Shown: positions 1 to 14,184, numbered from the stretch's first letter. The stretch is 64,000 nucleotides of DNA from Lichtheimia corymbifera B2541 (GCA_000697475.1 JNEU01001129.1:52153-116152), one strand, 5' to 3'. Made by a program: numbers and translations. The notes: generated by a model from the sequence alone, not told the origin.

Positions 1-1014
1 TCGACAACGAGTACACGAGAAGTACCCAAAGGAGCTCAAGTCGTTCATATTCCCAATTACACGTTGTATGTTCGTCATCAGCCTATGCGATCGTCATCTG
101 AACCATCCACTCATGCAAGTGTCAGTAACACCGCTGTTGCTGCTGCTGCCGCCGCTGCTGCTCGTCGAACGTTTATTGCTTCTCCTCCCGATTTGCTCAG
201 CCCACAACATCAAATCGGTAATGCTGCTGCAGCTGCAGCCTTTGGTCAAAGTAGTCTCCCACTTGCCTCTCCGACATCATCGTCATCATCATCCACCTCC
301 TCACTCTCCTTTCAACGGGGTCATTCGCAACAACAACAGCAATATCCACGTCGTTTTGATCAGCAACAACAACAACGTGTATCATCACCTATGCAACATC
401 CAAGTATTTCACCACATGATGCCCCACCATCCTTTGTCGCATATCATCAATCACACCAACATCAGCAGCAGCAACCACAACAACAACATGAGCAGCAACA
501 TCAAACACAGCAGCATCATGCAGCTGCTGCAGCCGCTGCTGCTGCAGTAACACCAGCACAAAATAACTACAATGTGGCCCAAACGGTTGCTTATCCAATG
601 GCCAGCTTTGCTCCTTTTTCAGCACCATCCACAGAAATGCCTTTTGGCTTTGATGGCGGAATGGCGGGTAGTTTTACACCTGCAGCAGCCCGTGCAACAC
701 CTATGCCAGGGAGTCTTGAACGTCCAGAACCCACTCATCCACACGATGTCACCACTTACCGTCAACAGCAGCCACAACAAACTTCTTCCTTTGGTTATTA
801 TCCTGTCAAAGAAGAGCCGATGGATCAACGTATGCTACTTCGTGATCAAAGGATGCAACGTAACATGTCCCAACAAGGCTATATGCCCATGATGAGAGGT
901 GATGAGGATCAACAACAACATCATCCTTCATCGGCTCATCACCATCATCATCATCACCAACCACCGCCACAACCACCACAGCAACAACAACATCAGCAGA
1001 GTGAATGGGCTTGA
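1..1014 (+). CDS. Gln/Ala/His-rich protein, C-terminal part (5' truncated by window edge)
   Basis: The frame is open from base 1 to the TGA at 1012-1014, so only the last 337 or so residues are present and the gene begins outside the window. The visible part is low-complexity: alanine runs near 142-165 and 523-546, repeated glutamine runs, a Ser-Pro rich stretch, and a terminal His/Gln/Pro tract around 940-1000. It contains VKEEP, matching the sumoylation consensus (hydrophobic-K-x-E). This composition is typical of activation or scaffold regions of fungal transcription regulators, but no DNA-binding domain is visible, so the function is unassigned. Because a splice site could lie just inside the edge, the first 60 bases are less certain than the rest. 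Confidence 0.6.
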   Translation, partial: STTSTREVPKGAQVVHIPNYTLYVRHQPMRSSSEPSTHASVSNTAVAAAAAAAARRTFIASPPDLLSPQHQIGNAAAAAAFGQSSLPLASPTSSSSSSTSSLSFQRGHSQQQQQYPRRFDQQQQQRVSSPMQHPSISPHDAPPSFVAYHQSHQHQQQQPQQQHEQQHQTQQHHAAAAAAAAAVTPAQNNYNVAQTVAYPMASFAPFSAPSTEMPFGFDGGMAGSFTPAAARATPMPGSLERPEPTHPHDVTTYRQQQPQQTSSFGYYPVKEEPMDQRMLLRDQRMQRNMSQQGYMPMMRGDEDQQQHHPSSAHHHHHHHQPPPQPPQQQQHQQSEWA

Positions 1015-3778
1015 AACATTATCTCTGATCCATCGTCTTAACGCATCTACCTTTTTTTTTTCCCTTTGCTGATACAGGTTCTTTCTTTTCTTGTTTTTAC
1101 ATATGCACAACACAATCTGGGGGATTCTTTTTCTTGATATGCTAGTATTCTTTTCTCTTTTCTTCTCTTTCTCTATGCCAAGCGCCTCTTAGGAATTCAA
1201 ACTTGTATCCATCATTCTCTTTACTGCTGTGTAGATTATATTTTTTAACACATATATTTACTCTCTCTCTCTCTCGCTCTCAAATATACATATACAATAT
1301 ACATATATACACCATTGTTTTTGCTGCGGCAGGAGATAAAAAGGTATTACTGTAAAAGGATAACGCCTAAACAGGAGAGAGAAAGGAGAGCCAAGCGACA
1401 CAGAGCCAACCAAGTCGTTCCTTTCATGTGACCCCAGCAGTGCTGGAATCTGACGCATGCAGCCAACTCTCTCACTTTCTCTCCCCACTTTGTCATGCGA
1501 ACATTTGGATATGGATGAGATTGGTTATTCTCATCATCATGATATATATTTGGAAATATGCATTTGCTCCTTGATGGATTACAACATTTGGGGATGGCTA
1601 CTTATGTACCACCCGGTGATAAACGACAAACAAAGCTATTATTGTTATTGTTGTCTGTACCATGAGATCAAGAGATCATGTTTTGTCTAACCCGAGTCGT
1701 TGCCAAACAAGGATATTTTAATGTGGGGTATCCTGATGAACACACACACACAAGGAGGAGCAAAGGACACAAAGGGAAAACAACCCCCAAAGAAAAAGGG
1801 TAAAGTAGAGGAGTAGTCATCATCATCATTATCATGGACCCGCACTTGGCATGCATATGCTGATGTGTAGTGGGTCCTTGTGCATCATGCAATAATAATC
1901 AATTCGCATCTCCTTGCAAAATGATGAATGATGTGGCACCACCCACCCAATTTCCAAAGTATCTCCTCAGCAGGGTGACGCAGGATGACTGGAAAGTACT
2001 TGAAAGGTACAAACAAATTGACGATCGGGCGTATGTTGTGCTACTTGCCACATGTACCACCACATTGGCAACCATGCTGCCGAGATGATGTACCATAATA
2101 GTAGTTAAAATTGCTATCAAGGAATAATGGATGGGGTAATGCAAGATTGCTCTTTTCCCTATCACCCATCATCCTATCACAACATTGTGCACCTACTCCA
2201 TGTTCCAGGTAGTAGCTTTGCGTATGTCACGTGCTCAGCATAGTTCGCTATTGTTGATCAGCTATAAATTGAGTATCAGCTTTTATATTGATACCAATTT
2301 GCGACAATTGTTGCCCACAATAAAGAGATAATAGGCGAGAAGACGAGCAAAAAGATTCCTTCCAAGGTGATAGTCGAGGAATAGTGTTCTAATTGCCATA
2401 TAGGCGGCTGATCACATTGTCACCTTTATAGCGTCCTTCCTTTTTGTAGGGCTAACAATGAACCATTACGACGCCCACACACATAAAAGCAAGGATTATG
2501 CACAGCTCATCTCATTCATCTATCGCATCATGATTGTATGTTCCACCAACACCTGTTGTCAAGTGTCCAAGGACAGCTTTTGCTATCCCACCATGGATTG
2601 AGGTCATATAATGCATTGATCTCTGTCATCGTCTACAGCGCTTTATCAGCTTGTTACCCTATGCCTTTGTGGCATTTGATCCTATTCTTTCATGGGTCCT
2701 TCGTGGCATACATTGGCATGGATATGACCTTTTTCAGTTGTTTGCAAACGAGATGACTAGAATGATAGCGACAAGCTAAACAGCAAAATCGTTGGCAGGC
2801 ACCTGTTGTTTCTCTGGATCGGGATTTATTTGGTTTTTGTTGCCATCATTGTTGCCAGGCAACGCATGATCGATTGCAAGTTTATGCCGCTCACCCTATA
2901 CACCCGCTAGCCAAGGGGTGCTGACAAATCAAGAATCGACGAGCCACCTGGTTAAAGTGTTTGTTGTGATGGATTGCGTGATAAAGGATTATTCATCGAC
3001 TCGTGGTGACATGAATCTGATAAGGGGATGCAAATCATATTACATGAATTGCGCGCTATATCGGCCGGCTTTGCTTGGCACATTGTGCGTATGTATCACC
3101 CCTGCTTACTATTGTCCAATAAGAATTAATCCATGCGTTGCTATGAAATGAAATCGCAAGTGAAGAAGGGCTTATATATAAGGGCTGTAGACTGCCAAAA
3201 AAAGTGAATGGCCAATGCGATGAGCCTTGGATTAGTAAGGCTTCTTCGAATCTTTTCTGTGTTAGATGAAATGATTTCTGTGAGTGGTCGCGTGTTGCCC
3301 ATAGCTCGATATGGTAAGATGACAAATCAACAAGGCTGTCTCAAGGTTTCTAGCAACATCTCATCCCTTGCCTTTCAAGTACTTCCAAGTTAAAGATATA
3401 AAAAATCGTGGCTTGATTTAATAACTAGCTTTTCATGATTATGTATTGGGATGGAAAGAGAAATGGAAAAGATCCAAACAAAGAATAAATAGGATTTTGG
3501 AATATGGAAGGGAGTCCACGTCAAGGTTACCTAATTTAGGAAGGAGGGCTTACAGCTTCTATAATGGGCAACAGCACTGCGGTATCTGATGGCGATCGAG
3601 GCGACTCAATGGCAGGGTGCGTCAAGGGAAAAAGCAGAGTTGCTATAGCAACGGGCATCAATGAGAGCGACGCTCTAATGGAGAAACTGAGTCATCCAAA
3701 TAGGTAACACGGAATGATGTTGCACCGAGCTGCCGCAGCAAATGGGTTGGGTGGGCTGAGCAGTCCTCTGCTGCGGAT
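1015..3778. other. Intergenic region, no gene recognised
   Basis: About 2.8 kb between the Q/A-rich gene and the zinc-finger gene. It holds pyrimidine-rich 3' flank, a CT microsatellite near 1260-1274 and a CA run near 1740-1752. Every open frame is under 90 codons, lacks domain-like sequence and cannot be linked to another by plausible splice sites. A TATA-like TATATAAG near 3173 has no convincing gene behind it. Confidence 0.5.
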
Positions 3779-3786
3779 TATAAATA
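3779..3786 (+). promoter_or_regulatory. TATA box of the C2H2 zinc-finger gene
   Basis: TATAAATA followed by a pyrimidine-rich leader. It lies only 21 bases before the first in-frame ATG (3800) but 141 before the ATG at 3920. This favours 3920 as the start, with 3800-3919 as 5' leader. Confidence 0.5.
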
Positions 3787-3919
3787 GCCAAAAGACCAAG
3801 TGCAAACTTTTTATTCCCACCTTTTTCCTTTTTCCCTGGTCGCGCGATCAGCGTTTACTATACCCATCTTGAATTCTTCTTCATTTTCTTCTTCTTTACC
3901 CTCGTCTTCTTTTTCTTTT

Positions 3920-5218
3920 ATGTCGTCGTCTCACTCCACTCTCACTGTTGAAGATTTGAACAGATTGCTTTTCAACATGGAATACAACGATTATGGTGAG
4001 TCATCGCAATTCTTGGCAGCGTGTCGACTGATTGTCTCAACGAATCGTTCAGCTGCTGCTCTTTCTATGAATGATGATCCCAAGCAGTTTAGTAACCAAC
4101 AACCGGATACTTCTGCCCTCTTTGCATCGGTCATTGGTGATATTACACCTGCTGCGGCTGCAGTGCTTGGCGAATCGCCTGCTATTGAAACTCCGTATCT
4201 CGACGCAAGCATGACGCCTTATTCACATACACCTGCCACTGCATTCACACCATACACACCATACACACCTGCAACGGCATTTACTCCTTCTCTCAGTGAT
4301 ATACAGGGTTCTCCTCACTTTTCGCCTTGTATAGAAGGTCATGACATCTCGATGGCTCATTATTTACCTATGGAGTGTAATCAGGTTGCAGCAGCTTCTA
4401 CAGTCACAGACGGCAACAACTGGTTTGGTGAACCTTCAACAAGTACTCCTGCTACATTCAGTGGTGATCCATCACAACTTGTACTTGATAAGAGTAAGGA
4501 CACACCAGCAATGAACAGCTCTCGTATTGCTTGGCATGATGAACCTGCAGCAGAAGAATCCGATATGCTTTTCCCTCCTCTCGATGACGATGACAATGTC
4601 GATCCTTATCCATCCACCATCACCGACAATCAACATGATCTTCTCAATGCTTTGATGGGATTCGACTTTGGTGTGGAACAACATCAGCAACAATATGACC
4701 AACAACAGCAACAACAATCCTCGTCATCTCAAAACAACAGCAATGAGAATGAAAAGCAGCAACAAGAAGTGCAAGAGAATCAAAAGGAATCCTCCTCTCA
4801 AGATGTGCATCAAGAAGAACCACAGGCCAAGGAACACATTGAAGAGCAATCCAACAAAAAGAAGCAGGCTTCTTCCCGTAAGCGACGTAACACTGCAACT
4901 GAATCATCGAATCCCAAGCGTCGTCGTTCTGCTGCTAGTGATGCAAACGCCAAGCGATACGAATGCCCCATTTGCAAGACATGCTTCAACCGCCGATACA
5001 ACTTGGGCACGCATATTAAGACTCACGACAAGAATCGCAAGAAGGAATTTGAGTGCACAGTATGTCCCAAGAGCTTTGACCGACGTCATGATCGTGATCG
5101 ACATATTGCCACTGTTCATCTTGGTGAGCGATCTTATGCATGTGGACGTTGCCAGGCAGCATTCAGTCGCAAGGATGCGTTGACTCGACATATAGACCAA
5201 AAACATGGCGTGGTGTGA
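3920..5218 (+). CDS. C2H2 zinc-finger transcription factor
   Basis: Single-exon gene, 432 residues from the ATG at 3920; an in-frame ATG at 3800 would add 40 Ser/Phe-rich residues but sits too close to the TATA box. Three C2H2 fingers of the C-x2-C-x12-H-x3/4-H type occupy roughly the last 90 residues, each starting with an aromatic residue plus E/A before the first Cys (YECPIC, FECTVC, YACGRC). They are preceded by basic clusters (SRKRR, PKRRR) likely to act as nuclear localisation signals. The N-terminal half is acidic, Ser/Thr/Pro-rich, with a short Thr-Pro repeat (TPATAFTPYTPYTPATAFTP) coded near 4230-4290 and a Gln/Asn-rich middle, as in activation domains. A sequence-specific nuclear regulator is expected; the target genes cannot be read from the sequence. 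Confidence 0.85.
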   Translation: MSSSHSTLTVEDLNRLLFNMEYNDYGESSQFLAACRLIVSTNRSAAALSMNDDPKQFSNQQPDTSALFASVIGDITPAAAAVLGESPAIETPYLDASMTPYSHTPATAFTPYTPYTPATAFTPSLSDIQGSPHFSPCIEGHDISMAHYLPMECNQVAAASTVTDGNNWFGEPSTSTPATFSGDPSQLVLDKSKDTPAMNSSRIAWHDEPAAEESDMLFPPLDDDDNVDPYPSTITDNQHDLLNALMGFDFGVEQHQQQYDQQQQQQSSSSQNNSNENEKQQQEVQENQKESSSQDVHQEEPQAKEHIEEQSNKKKQASSRKRRNTATESSNPKRRRSAASDANAKRYECPICKTCFNRRYNLGTHIKTHDKNRKKEFECTVCPKSFDRRHDRDRHIATVHLGERSYACGRCQAAFSRKDALTRHIDQKHGVV

Positions 5219-5672
5219 CATTGAGCGCCTTTTATCCTGTTTTATTTAACGGTCTGGACTACGTTACAAATTACAAGAACCTTTTTACAAACCACTGGCT
5301 GCCGGCTTTTACAACATCCATGACAACAACACCACCAAACAACCCATGGGATACTCTGTAAGCATTCTCTCTCTCTCTCTCTTTTTCCAACCCCTTTTGT
5401 ACCCTTTCTTTGTTTTCTTTGTACGAGAGAGAAGCCTTTTATACATCCCCCCTTATCTTTTCGTTGTTGTTCACATCCTTCTTCCTACACTTTGCTTTTG
5501 TAAATCTCCCCAATTTTTACACCCACTTACCCTTTGTCACCCATCCCCTTTCTTGGGAAACAATCAATGACAAACATATAGCAAGTCAAAAGAAGAAACT
5601 CTAAAATACTCGCAATTCGATTTTTATGTTACTCTTTTGGGAAATAAAACATCCCCATATACACGCCCTTTT
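5219..5672. other. Convergent 3' flanks, no gene
   Basis: Region between the zinc-finger gene and the opposite-strand proline-rich gene. It contains a CT microsatellite near 5366-5382 and T-rich stretches expected of 3' UTRs. No coding signal was seen. Confidence 0.5.
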
Positions 5673-6194
5673 TTATGATGAATTCTGTTCCTCTTTTTCA
5701 TATCCTGGTAATGAGCAATGACGATTGTATACTTGGTTGATCGGTGATTGCGTACTATCATCACAACAACAATGATAATGGTGAATGATTATAGGTTCTG
5801 CTTGGAGTGGTGGTAGTGGCGGTGGTGGTGGCGCCATCATTGGTAATCCATCCATAAACGGAGGTGGCAATGCGAATAAGGGTGATGATGGAGGTGGCGA
5901 TAATACGGATGTAGTGGCGAAAGGTGGAGGTGGTGGAGGTGGTGGAAAAAATCCAGTGAATGGCGGATAAGGTATCGGTTGAGACCGGTGCATCCATTGT
6001 TTCATGTGGCGTTTATGCTTCCTACGCACCATTGCATCTCGCAAGTGACCCTTGATCCGACATAAAAACGTTTCCGGTGGTGGTGGTATCCTCATGGTAG
6101 GATCAAAATGCTGCAACAATAAAAGATGGTGATGGCGTTGTTCGAGATTATCATGGTCATTATCGATATCATTGACAAGAGTTGGACTGCTCAT
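5673..6194 (-). CDS. Small proline-rich protein of unknown function
   Basis: Open frame of 173 codons on the minus strand starting at the ATG at 6194 (MSSPTLVNDIDND). A longer frame reaches 6293 but its extra N-terminus is low-information Cys/Phe-rich sequence. The protein has an acidic/His-rich start, a basic block (RRKHKRHMKQW) in the middle, then polyproline tracts separated by Phe/Leu/Met-rich linkers, and a short C-terminal tail. Such polyproline can recruit profilin, SH3 or WW partners, but no folded domain is recognised. A TATA-like element lies about 145 bases upstream. It may be a genuine orphan gene; composition alone does not exclude a chance frame. Confidence 0.45.
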   Translation of the reverse strand: MSSPTLVNDIDNDHDNLEQRHHHLLLLQHFDPTMRIPPPPETFLCRIKGHLRDAMVRRKHKRHMKQWMHRSQPIPYPPFTGFFPPPPPPPPFATTSVLSPPPSSPLFALPPPFMDGLPMMAPPPPPLPPLQAEPIIIHHYHCCCDDSTQSPINQVYNRHCSLPGYEKEEQNSS

Positions 6195-6675
6195 TGGATA
6201 AATGGGTAGTAAAGAAAAGAAAAAGCAACCCTGACGGGTGCAAAGAAAAACGGAACACATGTATACACACACACTAGCGCATGATCTGGTCACCTGAATT
6301 CGGAATGAGTTGTCCGTGTACCCTTTCTTTGGGCATATATTTATACATGCCTTCTTAATGGCAATATCTCATCAAAACATCTGCATGATATGAGCAGTCA
6401 GAGAAGTTATGGTCTGTTGAAGTACTTTTAATAAGGCAAAGAAAACAAGAAAATGTTTACATAATTAAGGGGGGTGTCTGTTGAAAGCAAAACAAATGTA
6501 CATGTAACAAGGAATCACTTCCCTGTGTTTGAGGGATGGTAGTTGAATACAGGTGCGATAGGAGAGGTGTGAAGTGTAAATGTGTGTCGATGTGCATATG
6601 TTGTAGTTTGGGGGAAGGGGGGAAATGGCATGTTGAATACAAAGAAAAAAAGCTGTAGAAGAAAAATGGGATATC
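6195..6675. other. Promoter of the proline-rich gene and 3' flank of MTHFR gene
   Basis: Both flanking genes are on the minus strand. Apart from the TATA-like element at 6338-6345 nothing is recognised; open frames here are short shadows. Confidence 0.4.
6338..6345 (-). promoter_or_regulatory. TATA-like element upstream of the proline-rich gene
   Basis: On the minus strand this reads TATAAATA, the same octamer as at 3779. It is 144-151 bases before the ATG at 6194, a normal fungal spacing. Confidence 0.35.
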
Positions 6676-8860
<2,185 letters not shown>

Positions 8861-11174
8861 GGCGTTTTGGTTTGGGAAGAGCACTGAGTGAAGAAAGGGA
8901 AACGGCGGTATGGAAATAGGTCAGACAATGAATAAGATCAGTGATGCGTGCTTATCATTGGCTGGATTGACAAACCGAATCGCATCATCACTTAGATGAA
9001 AACGAGATGATGCCATCTCTGTGAAAAGTGCTTGGAAGCGGTCTTTGCACTGGTATCTGCTAATGCATCTCACTCTCTCATTATACGGAGTACTTCACCT
9101 ATCAATCGCACACAGCACCCTGAATGGCTCAATCCCCCTTTTGTCGGATGCATTCTTCACTTTCATGCATAAGATCGGTAAAGCAAGATACTCAATAGAT
9201 AACGTAAATGCTGTCTAGTTTAATAAATTGAATCCACATTTTATCTCAAGTCCTTCCTTAGTTACAAAGACATCAGTGATATGGTATGGATGATGCTGGG
9301 CGATGGGTGATGATATGTTTTAAGATAAAGGGAATCAAAGAAAAGAGGATACTGACTCTGAAATCGCATCCGCCAATGTGAGCTTACAAGATGCTTGTAC
9401 CACCTCAAAGCTCATGTTGTACAAGGATCATGAATCCAGGCGAGGTGTTCTCTTTTTCCTTTCATGCCTATTCCTCTTGTCCCACCTTATTTGGCTAGCA
9501 ATCTGACACAATGCATCAAATCCTAGTCATATCCACAATCTGGGTAAATCCATATGATAGAATCCATAGCAAAAACGATGGCATGTTTCTATACAACATC
9601 ATGATCAGCCATCTTGGGCGACGACACCCTTGCTTTATAAGGCAGTGTGTACTGCATCCCAAGGTAGCATGTGCTACTTATCAGGTACAAATACTTTTGC
9701 CTTTAGTGTTTTCCCACGATGAATACTCATAATGCTATTCGTACCATACAATGGACATGAACGCATGTTGAGCGTAATGCGATGTAAAGCAATGCTCACA
9801 TTATCCTCCTCCTTTGTCAGTTAAATCATAACTGTGTGTATGCAGCATGTCAAACGACCCTGTATGTATTTTCTTGCATTGCTGATGTAAATAAAATGTG
9901 CACATGCTCCTCTCCGGAACAAGCGAACATCGCCTTTTTTGGAAGACCGTATACTGATGAATACAATCGCTTGTTGTCCTACAGTAGCCATCCATGTTTC
10001 TGGATTACTGCGTCTTCTTTGGATACTCCAGGGCTGATGACACATCAGCGTGTGAATAGTTATTCGCTCGAATAAAATCCAAGGGAGAGAGAAACGAGTA
10101 GCCGGCGTTGAAATGTACGCACTTTGGAATGTAAGCTCGGTAACACACGACTCGAAATGTGTTTACCGGGAACACACAATAGCAATCAGTGTTGTAGTGA
10201 AACGGGATCAAGAAATAGAAACATGGTGTGTCAGCCGTATGTGTTTTACTTTGAACATCAAAAGAGTTGCTATGACTACGTGAGGTAGCTTTACAAGAAA
10301 TGCGATGCCTCGAGCAAGAACAAAGGGGAAATGGTACAAAATGAGCAAATTATTCAAAAAAGGCGTCATCACGCGGCACCATGTCAGCTGCTTTTTCATC
10401 CTATGGCAATGAGAAAGAGCTTGTGTTTCCAGGGTATCGCTTGTCCCCCATAACAGCACAATTCGCTTACCAAAATACAATAGAAATAGCAATAAGGGAC
10501 ACACAGATCAGGGTCGGTGTGAGAAAAGCAAAAGATGGGTGTTGTCGATGGTGGTGTCAGCAGATCAAATTGCATGCTGCGTCCATTTGTCAACTCCACA
10601 GCATCCAGATCAGGCATCAAAAAGGCTCCTGATATTCTATGCAAGGTCATGTCAATGTGGAGGGAGCGAAAAAATCACGACAAAATAGGCAGAGAAGACC
10701 AAATACAGGCGACCAAGTGGGTTTCTCCCCGGGTACACAAATCAAAGAGCACGGCTATGGATCCGACAGAATCCATGGAAATGTGTTTTTTGTACCCCAG
10801 CTCATCATACACGCATGTCTCATGGAAAAGCAAATGCATTGATACCACAACAACAAGTTATAGATAATATCCACCTTTGTTGTGTCTATGAAATGGCCTG
10901 TCAACCATCATTTTCTCGATCGTTTTATTTTCCCATGGGCCATGTGGAACCTGATTTTGATAGTACCATGTTCTTTTTATGTGGCTGAACTGCATGTACA
11001 CCGTGCGCATTTGGAGACTCTATCAATACATGCCACACGTACCAGCTGGTTTGGACATGACATGCCATTTTGAGCAGAAATTACCTGAAAGGGTGTGATG
11101 TCAAGAACAAGCATTGGTGATAATGGCACAAGGCTGCTTGGATTAGTGCAGTACAATTCATCCCTCCCTGTGCC
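8861..11174. other. Long divergent intergenic region, one weak gene candidate
   Basis: About 2.3 kb between the diverging MTHFR and OPT transporter genes. All single frames are short and featureless. The only structure worth recording is a possible two-exon minus-strand gene of 76 codons (10471-10650 and 10350-10400) described under findings. It is not annotated as a gene because it has no recognisable family. Confidence 0.4.
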
Positions 11175-11181
11175 TATAAAA
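11175..11181 (+). promoter_or_regulatory. TATA box of the OPT transporter gene
   Basis: TATAAAA, 108-114 bases before the ATG at 11289, followed by a strongly pyrimidine-rich leader typical of well expressed fungal genes. Confidence 0.45.
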
Positions 11182-11288
11182 CCTCTTTGGATCAAGAGCC
11201 CTTTCCTTTTTCTTTTCTCACCTCAGGCCAGGTTCCTCTTTTTCTCTCCCTCACCTTCCCCCATCATCAACGTTTTCATTCCATCACT

Positions 11289-13722
11289 ATGGAATCCAAG
11301 CCTGAGACAACCGAACAAGAGAAAATCGAATATGAGATCGACGAGAAGAAGCAAGAAGAGCTTTATGAAAAAGGTGACCAAATTGCAGTCAAGGACGACG
11401 AACCGATAGGGCATGTCATTGTTGAAGAATGGCAATTTACTTGGAGAGCATCTGTGGTCGGCTCGCTTCTCGGATGTCTAATTGGTAAGGAACACAATTC
11501 CCGTCTTTCTGCTGATTGCATGGTCGCTGACTGATTTTTCCACATGATAATGCAGCTGCTTCCAATACATACTTGGGTCTTAAAATTGGCTGGACATTTG
11601 GTGCATCCATGTTTGGTGCCATTTTCTCCTTTGCTATTCTCAAACCCTTGTCTCGCGCACTTCCCATATGGCTCGGTGGTGGTTACTTTGGTGCCAAAGA
11701 AAATGTCACTGCACAATCTGCAGCTACTACTGGTACGTTGACGACATCATGTATACATTATTCGTTCATTTGACTTATATTACTATCATCTTTATAGCCG
11801 GTGGTCTTTCAGCTGGTTTCGTCGCTGGTGTCCCTGCCTTATACAAGCTTGGCCTTATGTCGACCCCAAGTGGCGATGCTGCAGCTCTTACCTTGTTCAC
11901 CATCTCAGCCGCCTTTTACGGTCTCTTTTTTGCTGTTCCCTTACGTCGTCATTTTGTCATCAATCAAGACTTGCCCTTCCCTACACCACGTGCTACTGCT
12001 GTTACCATCATTTCATTGCATAACAGTGTCAGCGGTGAAAGAGAAGCCATGAAGAAGGCCAAGGTGATGGCCGTTTTCTTTTTCGGTGCCTTTATTTGGA
12101 CCCTGATTGCTTATTGGGTACCCTTCTTCGAGAAAAGTAAGTCATTGTGAAAAAAGTCCTTGTGCTCTTGCAGATCATTGACTTTTTTTTAATCACGTCG
12201 ACTAGTTCACATTCTCTTTTGGATTGGCTATAGCACTGGATACACCAACATGATCAGCGCTGACATGGACTTTGGATGGGTCTTTAGCTTTGATTGGCCT
12301 TTCTTTGGTGCTGGTCTTATGACCCCTGGTTCAACTGTAATCAGTTTCTTTGTATCAAGTGTCTTTGTTTGGGGTATCATTGGCCCTGTTATGGTATCCA
12401 AGGGAGCCTGGATTGGTGTTGGTGGTTTCACTGACGAGGGCGATACCGTGCAACAATTCTTCTTGTGGCCTGGTATTGCGCTCATGGTGCTTTCTTCCAT
12501 CACCGAGTTGTTGGTACGATACAAGTTGTTGTGGAGAGCTCTCAAGGGTGGTGCTACTGAAATCTACAGCGGCATCCAATACACTGGTAATACCCTCAGC
12601 CGACTCATCCGCCGTGACAAGTCGGATCAAGCTGAAAAGCCTGAACCACGCCCAAGCCCTGGTGATATTTATCTTCCTCATGAGCTCGTGCCAACGTATT
12701 GGTGGGCTGGAGGTGTTTTCCTTTCCATCATCTTTACATGTGCTATCATGGGTGAATTCTTTGGAATGCCTGTATACCAATCGATTGTTGCTATCATTAT
12801 CGCCTTCATTTTGTCCTTTGTTGGTATTCAAGCCTCTGGTGAAACTGATATCAACCCTACTGGTGCTATTGGCAAGATGACCCAATTGATTTTTGCTGGT
12901 ATGCCTGCTCCTGATGTTAACCAGCTTCAAAAGAACAACTTGATGGCTGGTACCATCAGTGCATCTGCCGCATCCCAAGCTGTGGATATGGTTGGTGATC
13001 TCAAAACCGGTCAAATTGTGGGTGCTTCTCCTCGATCCCAATTCCTTGCTCAAGCCGTTGCATCCATTCCTGCTATTGGTATTGCTGTGGGTCTCTTTAT
13101 TCTCTTTGCTGAAGCCTATCCTTGTGTCATTTCTCAAGAATTGGATACTACCGACTGCCCATTCAAGTTGGTTGCCGTCATGGCTTGGCTCCAAGTTGCA
13201 CGTTTGCTCACAGGTGCTGCTGAACCTCTCAGCAAAGGTGCCATCATTGTCACTGCTGTTTGTGTTGCCGTTGGTGTCATTATGCCCCTCATCCGATTTT
13301 TCGTTGTCCCCGAAAAGTACCGCCGCTTCTTCCCATCCATGGCTGCCATCGGTATTTCTATGATCAACCCTGACCCCTCAATTCCATTTGTCATGCTCAT
13401 CGGCTGGACCGTTGGCAAGATCTGGAAGTGGAGATGGCCCAAGAACTATGACGATTACATGTATAGGTAAGTTGAAACCCAAATGATGTGTCAAAATTGC
13501 ATGGCTAACCATCATAAACCACGTGATATAGCTGCGCTGGTGGTCTTATTGCTGGTAAGTACTACACATTGCGTGATAAATAGTATCGTTCTCATCATTC
13601 GTTGTATTATTATAGGACAAGGTATCTCGGCTTTATTGAAGGCAGTGTTCCAAATTGCTCAAATACCCGGTGATGCCTTTGTTGGATCATGCCCATATGG
13701 CGATGTAGCCAACTGCCCTTAA
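11289..13722 (+). CDS. OPT-family transporter (YGL114W/oligopeptide or yellow-stripe-like)
   Basis: Exons 11289-11484, 11556-11732, 11798-12136, 12206-13466, 13532-13554, 13616-13722 give 700 residues. The short acidic N-terminus (about 45 residues) is followed by roughly 14-16 hydrophobic segments. Family signatures include the Gly-rich loop GETDINPTGAIGKMTQLIFA, NNLMAGTISASAASQAVDM, and the C-terminal FVVPEKYRRFFPSMAAIG. OPT proteins import peptides, glutathione or metal chelates, usually at the plasma membrane, with proton coupling; the substrate here cannot be read from the sequence. The fourth acceptor was chosen at 12204-12205 because it keeps a continuous membrane helix in frame. Exon 5 is only 23 bases. 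Confidence 0.9.
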
Positions 13723-14184
13723 TCTTCTGTATAGTATCTTTGTAAATTTATAATATAAATGTTTAATCATGCTTTGCAACTCGCATATACAATGAACAAC
13801 ATGATGGTGGGTGTACAATTCATATCCAGCGGCGGAAATTGCCGTGGTAAAACGGGATCACCTGGTGCTGGATTTGACACCTATGCATAAAAGGTGTCTG
13901 ATTGGCTTATGGAATGGCCGTCAACATCCATTGTTTTAGCAATATCCAGCAGCTAATTTGATTGTCGCCTTTTGTATTTGCATGGCCATTATAGGCTTTC
14001 CACGTGATAGAGTCATTGTCTGTTAGTAGGGTATCGAGAGTATATGTTCGCATTTGTTTGTGTGCTAAAAGTGCTGTGGGTTTTACCGTTGATGTTATTG
14101 CAAGGGGTTTTAGTGATGGATGAATTTCCTCGCCCCTGTCATTCATAGGTCTAATCTCCACTCTTTCCTTCCATTTTCTCAGCC
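13723..14184. other. Intergenic region, no gene
   Basis: Between the OPT gene and the HIG1-like gene, which are in the same direction. It contains 3' UTR-like AT-rich sequence with ATAATATAAA near 13750 and the promoter of the next gene. Nothing else is recognised. Confidence 0.4.

Noticed and set aside
1260..1274. CT, CA and TA microsatellites (also near 1740, 5366, 23727 and 48571)
   Set aside because: Simple sequence runs in leaders, flanks and introns are common in fungal DNA and show no array structure or spacers suggestive of anything further.
4668..5183. 171-codon frame overlapping the zinc-finger gene
   Set aside because: It is an alternative frame of the Gln/Asn- and Lys/Arg-rich and zinc-finger coding sequence; the real frame has three intact C2H2 fingers.
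9021..9218. 65-codon plus-strand frame and neighbours in the MTHFR-OPT interval
   Set aside because: Short, without conserved character, and not joinable by good splice sites to other frames.
12355..13194. 279-codon open frame antisense to the OPT transporter gene
   Set aside because: It lies wholly within exon 4 of the transporter on the opposite strand, has no domain character, and is explained by the codon bias of the real gene.
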